From an uncultured Christensenellaceae bacterium (GTDB lineage: Bacteria > Bacillota > Clostridia > Christensenellales > Christensenellaceae), in NCBI GenBank assembly GCA_934438035.1, contig CAKSBK010000040.1, positions 1 to 7,593 of the forward strand: 7,593 bases of DNA, read 5' to 3'. The notes below the pieces were generated by a model, which ran no database searches, was not told the origin of the DNA, and was given only the letters and a program-made list of their open reading frames with translations. Position 1 is the stretch's first letter, and each line of letters starts with the position of its first letter. The position numbers were made by a program, and so were the translations under genes. Shown here one piece after another: positions 5,756 through 7,593 of this stretch.

Positions 5756-6598
5756 ATGAAAAATTATGTTTCTGATTATGAAGCGAAAAGAAGTATTGTG
5801 GAAATCGGCAGGAAAATGTATGAAAAGAATTTTGTTGCCGCGAACGACGGAAATATAAGCTGCAGAGTAGGAGAAAACGTCATTTGGACTACGCCTACCG
5901 GAGTTTCAAAGGGAGACCTTACGGAAGATATTCTTGTTAAAATGACTCTTGACGGAGAGATTTTGGACGGAACGAAAAAACCCTCCTCAGAAGTTAAGAT
6001 GCATATTCGCGTATATAAAGAAGATCCTGAAATAATGGGCGTTTGTCATGCGCATCCTCCGGTATGCACGTCTTTTGCAATTGCGGGAAGAGGGCTTGAC
6101 AGAGCTATTTACCCCGAAGCGCTTGTTAATTTGGGAACTGTTCCCTGCGTTCATTACGAAGCGCCCGGCTCTCAGGGTATTCCCGATTCCATCGCGCCTT
6201 ATGTAAGAGGATATAACGGCGTGCTTTTAGGAAACCACGGCGCGGTATCCTGGGGAAAAACGCTTACGGACGCATGGTATAGATTGGAATCAATGGAGCA
6301 TTACGCCATGATTATAATGTATACCGATAATATTCTCGGAAAAGCAAACGAGCTTTCAACCGCTCAGGTTAAGGAGCTTGTAGATATAAGAACAAAGCTC
6401 GGAATAACTACGGGCGGAATACCTATGTGCGCCGCATGCGCGACGAATCTTACGGATTCCGTTGCTTCAAACCCGGAGCTTGAGGCGATTTTGGGATGCA
6501 AAAACTGCCCCGTTAATAAGCAGAAGCACTCAAATCAGGAGCTTGTCGATAAAATTACGGACGCTGTTTTTGAGCAGGTAAGAAAAATAGTTAAATAA
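5756..6598 (+). CDS. Class II (zinc) aldolase of the fuculose-phosphate type with C-terminal targeting-like tail
   Basis: A 280-residue class II aldolase/adducin-family protein. Compared with the FucA family, the zinc ligands are His98 and His100 (CHAHPP) and His161 (GNHG), and Glu79 (PSSE) is the catalytic acid. The phosphate-binding elements are NDGNIS (30-35) and TTPTGVS (45-51). Such enzymes cleave L-fuculose- or L-rhamnulose-1-phosphate, or related 1-phosphates, to dihydroxyacetone phosphate and an aldehyde; the exact substrate is unknown. The protein is about 65 residues longer than FucA. After residue 218 come CxxC pairs at 225/228 and 248/251, then a helix at 260-280 with hydrophobic residues on one face, like encapsulation peptides of microcompartment enzymes. 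The SD GGTGGTGAT (5744-5752) has one mismatch to consensus. It starts the rightward unit and ends with two adjacent TAA stops. Confidence 0.9.
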   Translation: MKNYVSDYEAKRSIVEIGRKMYEKNFVAANDGNISCRVGENVIWTTPTGVSKGDLTEDILVKMTLDGEILDGTKKPSSEVKMHIRVYKEDPEIMGVCHAHPPVCTSFAIAGRGLDRAIYPEALVNLGTVPCVHYEAPGSQGIPDSIAPYVRGYNGVLLGNHGAVSWGKTLTDAWYRLESMEHYAMIIMYTDNILGKANELSTAQVKELVDIRTKLGITTGGIPMCAACATNLTDSVASNPELEAILGCKNCPVNKQKHSNQELVDKITDAVFEQVRKIVK

Positions 6599-6612
6599 TA
6601 AAATTCCGGGGA

Positions 6613-6641
6613 AAAGCCGTATCCTTTTTAAAAGGGGCTTT
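6613..6641 (+). repeat. Hairpin between the two aldolase genes, touching the second SD
   Basis: An outer stem AAAGCC (6613-6618) with GGCTTT (6636-6641) and an inner stem CCTTT (6623-6627) with AAAGG (6631-6635), with a 4-base bulge (6619-6622). No T run follows, so it is not a terminator. The SD AGGAG of the next gene begins one base after it. It could tune translation or stability of the second cistron. Confidence 0.6.
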
Positions 6642-6652
6642 AGGAGAGAAAG

Positions 6653-7309
6653 ATGACTTACGAAAACGAGAGAAAGAGAATAATAGAAACCTGCCTTCTT
6701 ATGCAGAAAAAAGAGTTTTTCTTAGGAACATGGGGAAACGTCAGCATGAGAGTGGGGGACAGAATACTGCTTACGCCGAGCAAGGTGTGTTACGACACCA
6801 TGAAGCCCGAGGATATAGTGGTAATAGACCTTGAGGGCAACAAAATAGAGGGAGACAGAACGCCTACCTCCGAAAAAGAGGTGCACAGGCAGATATACGT
6901 TAAAAGAAACGACGTAAACGCTATTGTGCATGCGCATACAAAGCACTGTATGGCTTTAAGCGCGACGGGGCTTACCGCTGTACCCTGCATTACGGAGGAA
7001 ATGAGCCAGCTTTTGGGCGGAGCGATTCCCTTAACAAAGGGGTATGTTCCCGCGGGAGAGCATTTTAAGCTCGGCGCTGCGGCTGCGGAGGTTATTGCCG
7101 ATAAAAACGGAGTTATTTTAAAAAATCACGGACCGGTTGCGTGCGGAAGAGATATGGACGAGGCGATACTCGTAACGACGGCAATGGAAAAGGCATGCGA
7201 AATATATTCGCTTCTTTTAAACGACGTTAAAGTAAACCCCATTCCGGAGAATTTCGTGGAGTCCGAGCGCTACAGGTTCTTGTATTCCTACGGTCACGAA
7301 AAGACCTGA
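6653..7309 (+). CDS. Class II (zinc) aldolase family protein, fuculose-phosphate aldolase length
   Basis: A 218-residue protein of normal FucA length with the full active-site set. Zinc ligands are His93 and His95 (IVHAH) and His159 (KNHG), Glu74 lies in PTSE, and the phosphate loop is TWGNVS at 26-31. It would cleave a ketose- or deoxyketose-1-phosphate to dihydroxyacetone phosphate and an aldehyde, or act as a related dehydratase or epimerase of the same fold. The exact substrate cannot be read. It is clearly related to, but quite diverged from, the aldolase upstream and lacks its Cys-rich tail. The start is set by AGGAG (6642-6646), six bases before the ATG. The gap to the upstream gene is 54 bases without a terminator, so both are likely on one message from the promoter at 5687-5715. 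The shared terminator lies about 70 bases downstream. Confidence 0.9.
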   Translation: MTYENERKRIIETCLLMQKKEFFLGTWGNVSMRVGDRILLTPSKVCYDTMKPEDIVVIDLEGNKIEGDRTPTSEKEVHRQIYVKRNDVNAIVHAHTKHCMALSATGLTAVPCITEEMSQLLGGAIPLTKGYVPAGEHFKLGAAAAEVIADKNGVILKNHGPVACGRDMDEAILVTTAMEKACEIYSLLLNDVKVNPIPENFVESERYRFLYSYGHEKT

Positions 7310-7377
7310 GAACATTATTATTAAAACAAAGATTATATTGATACATCACAAAAGCTTTCGGTTTTCCGGAAGAGAGG

Positions 7378-7405
7378 CGGCTCTTTTAAAAGAGCCGTTC
7401 TTTTT
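7378..7405 (+). terminator. Intrinsic terminator of the aldolase unit
   Basis: A perfect 20-base palindrome (7378-7397; CGGCTCTT half-sites around a central TTAA) is followed by TTCTTTTT (7398-7405) on the plus strand. The minus strand lacks a T run, so it acts rightward only. Confidence 0.92.
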
Positions 7406-7424
7406 ATTGCTGAATCGATATCGC

Positions 7425-7453
7425 TTGTTTTTGCAGCCGCAAGGTTGTTTAAT
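7425..7453 (+). promoter_or_regulatory. Possible promoter upstream of murG
   Basis: TTGTTT (7425-7430), a 17-base spacer and TTTAAT (7448-7453). The -10 matches five of six consensus bases but the -35 only three, so this is a candidate, not a firm call. A promoter is expected in this gap because a terminator lies just upstream. Confidence 0.35.
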
Positions 7454-7509
7454 AGCTGTATATCGTTTTTGTGGCGAAACTTAAAAAAACGGCATATTAA
7501 AAAGTAGAA

Positions 7510-7522
7510 AACGATTATCGTT
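7510..7522. repeat. 13-base palindrome just before the murG ribosome binding site
   Basis: AACGAT-T-ATCGTT, perfect around a central T, two bases before the GAGGTG SD. It could be an operator or a weak leader hairpin, or chance in A/T-rich DNA. Confidence 0.4.
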
Positions 7523-7535
7523 ATGAGGTGTTGAT

Positions 7536-7593
7536 ATGAATAAAAAGATACTGCTTACCGGAGGAGGCACGGCGGGGCATTGCACCCCTAACC
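7536..7593 (+). CDS. murG: MurG, lipid II-forming GlcNAc transferase (5' fragment)
   Basis: Only 19 codons are visible before the window ends, beginning MNKKILLTGGGTAGHCTPN. The GGGTAGH glycine-rich motif right after the first beta strand is diagnostic of MurG. It belongs to the UDP-GlcNAc/lipid I contact region of this membrane-associated glycosyltransferase, which makes lipid II for peptidoglycan. Clostridial MurG proteins usually carry HVTPN or similar at this place; here a Cys replaces the Val. The ATG is preceded by GAGGTG (7525-7530) at good spacing. It is separated from the aldolases by a terminator and so is an independent unit. Confidence 0.85.
   Translation, partial: MNKKILLTGGGTAGHCTPN

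Noticed and set aside
6722..6990. Two leftward frames inside the second aldolase
   Set aside because: Antisense to an intact gene with all active-site residues; no SD and no family signal.

Overview
The window looks like chromosomal DNA of a low-to-moderate GC Firmicute of the class Clostridia, probably an uncultured gut-type lineage. The evidence is strong Shine-Dalgarno (SD) sites before most genes, a sigma-A type promoter, short intrinsic terminators with T tracts, and typical clostridial protein families: a C40 endopeptidase with peptidoglycan-binding modules, DMT transporters, class II aldolases, and a MurG with the Gly-rich start usual in this group. I cannot name a genus from sequence alone.

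Layout. (1) Positions 1-680, plus strand: the 3' end of a small membrane protein gene, then a 147-aa all-helical protein of unknown function, closed by a hairpin terminator that works in both directions. (2) 681-1144: about 460 bases between two terminators with no gene I can support. (3) 1183-5489, minus strand: a three-gene run read right to left. It comprises an acyl-AMP ligase fused to a C-terminal acyl carrier domain, a secreted NlpC/P60 cell-wall hydrolase starting at TTG, and a ten-helix EamA transporter. A terminator hairpin with an extra-stable tetraloop lies between the SD and the start codon of the transporter gene. (4) 5490-5755: an AT-rich divergent control region with a near-consensus promoter for the rightward genes and several small palindromes. 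(5) 5756-7405, plus strand: two different class II (zinc) aldolases in tandem, closed by a strong terminator. The first has an unusual C-terminal extension with two CxxC pairs and a final amphipathic helix like those that target enzymes into bacterial microcompartments. (6) 7536-7593: the first 19 codons of murG, cut by the window edge.

How the genes may work together. The minus-strand group plausibly acts at the cell envelope: lipid or acyl activation on a tethered carrier, peptide cleavage in peptidoglycan, and export or import of a small metabolite. No acyltransferase that would take the acyl group is in view. The aldolase pair probably handles sugar-phosphate cleavage of the fuculose/rhamnulose-1-phosphate type, but no kinase, isomerase, shell protein or regulator is in the window, so the pathway is inferred only from family membership. 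Nothing here amounts to a proven new system. The points most worth checking are the tailed aldolase, the ligase-carrier fusion, and the hairpin placed between SD and ATG.
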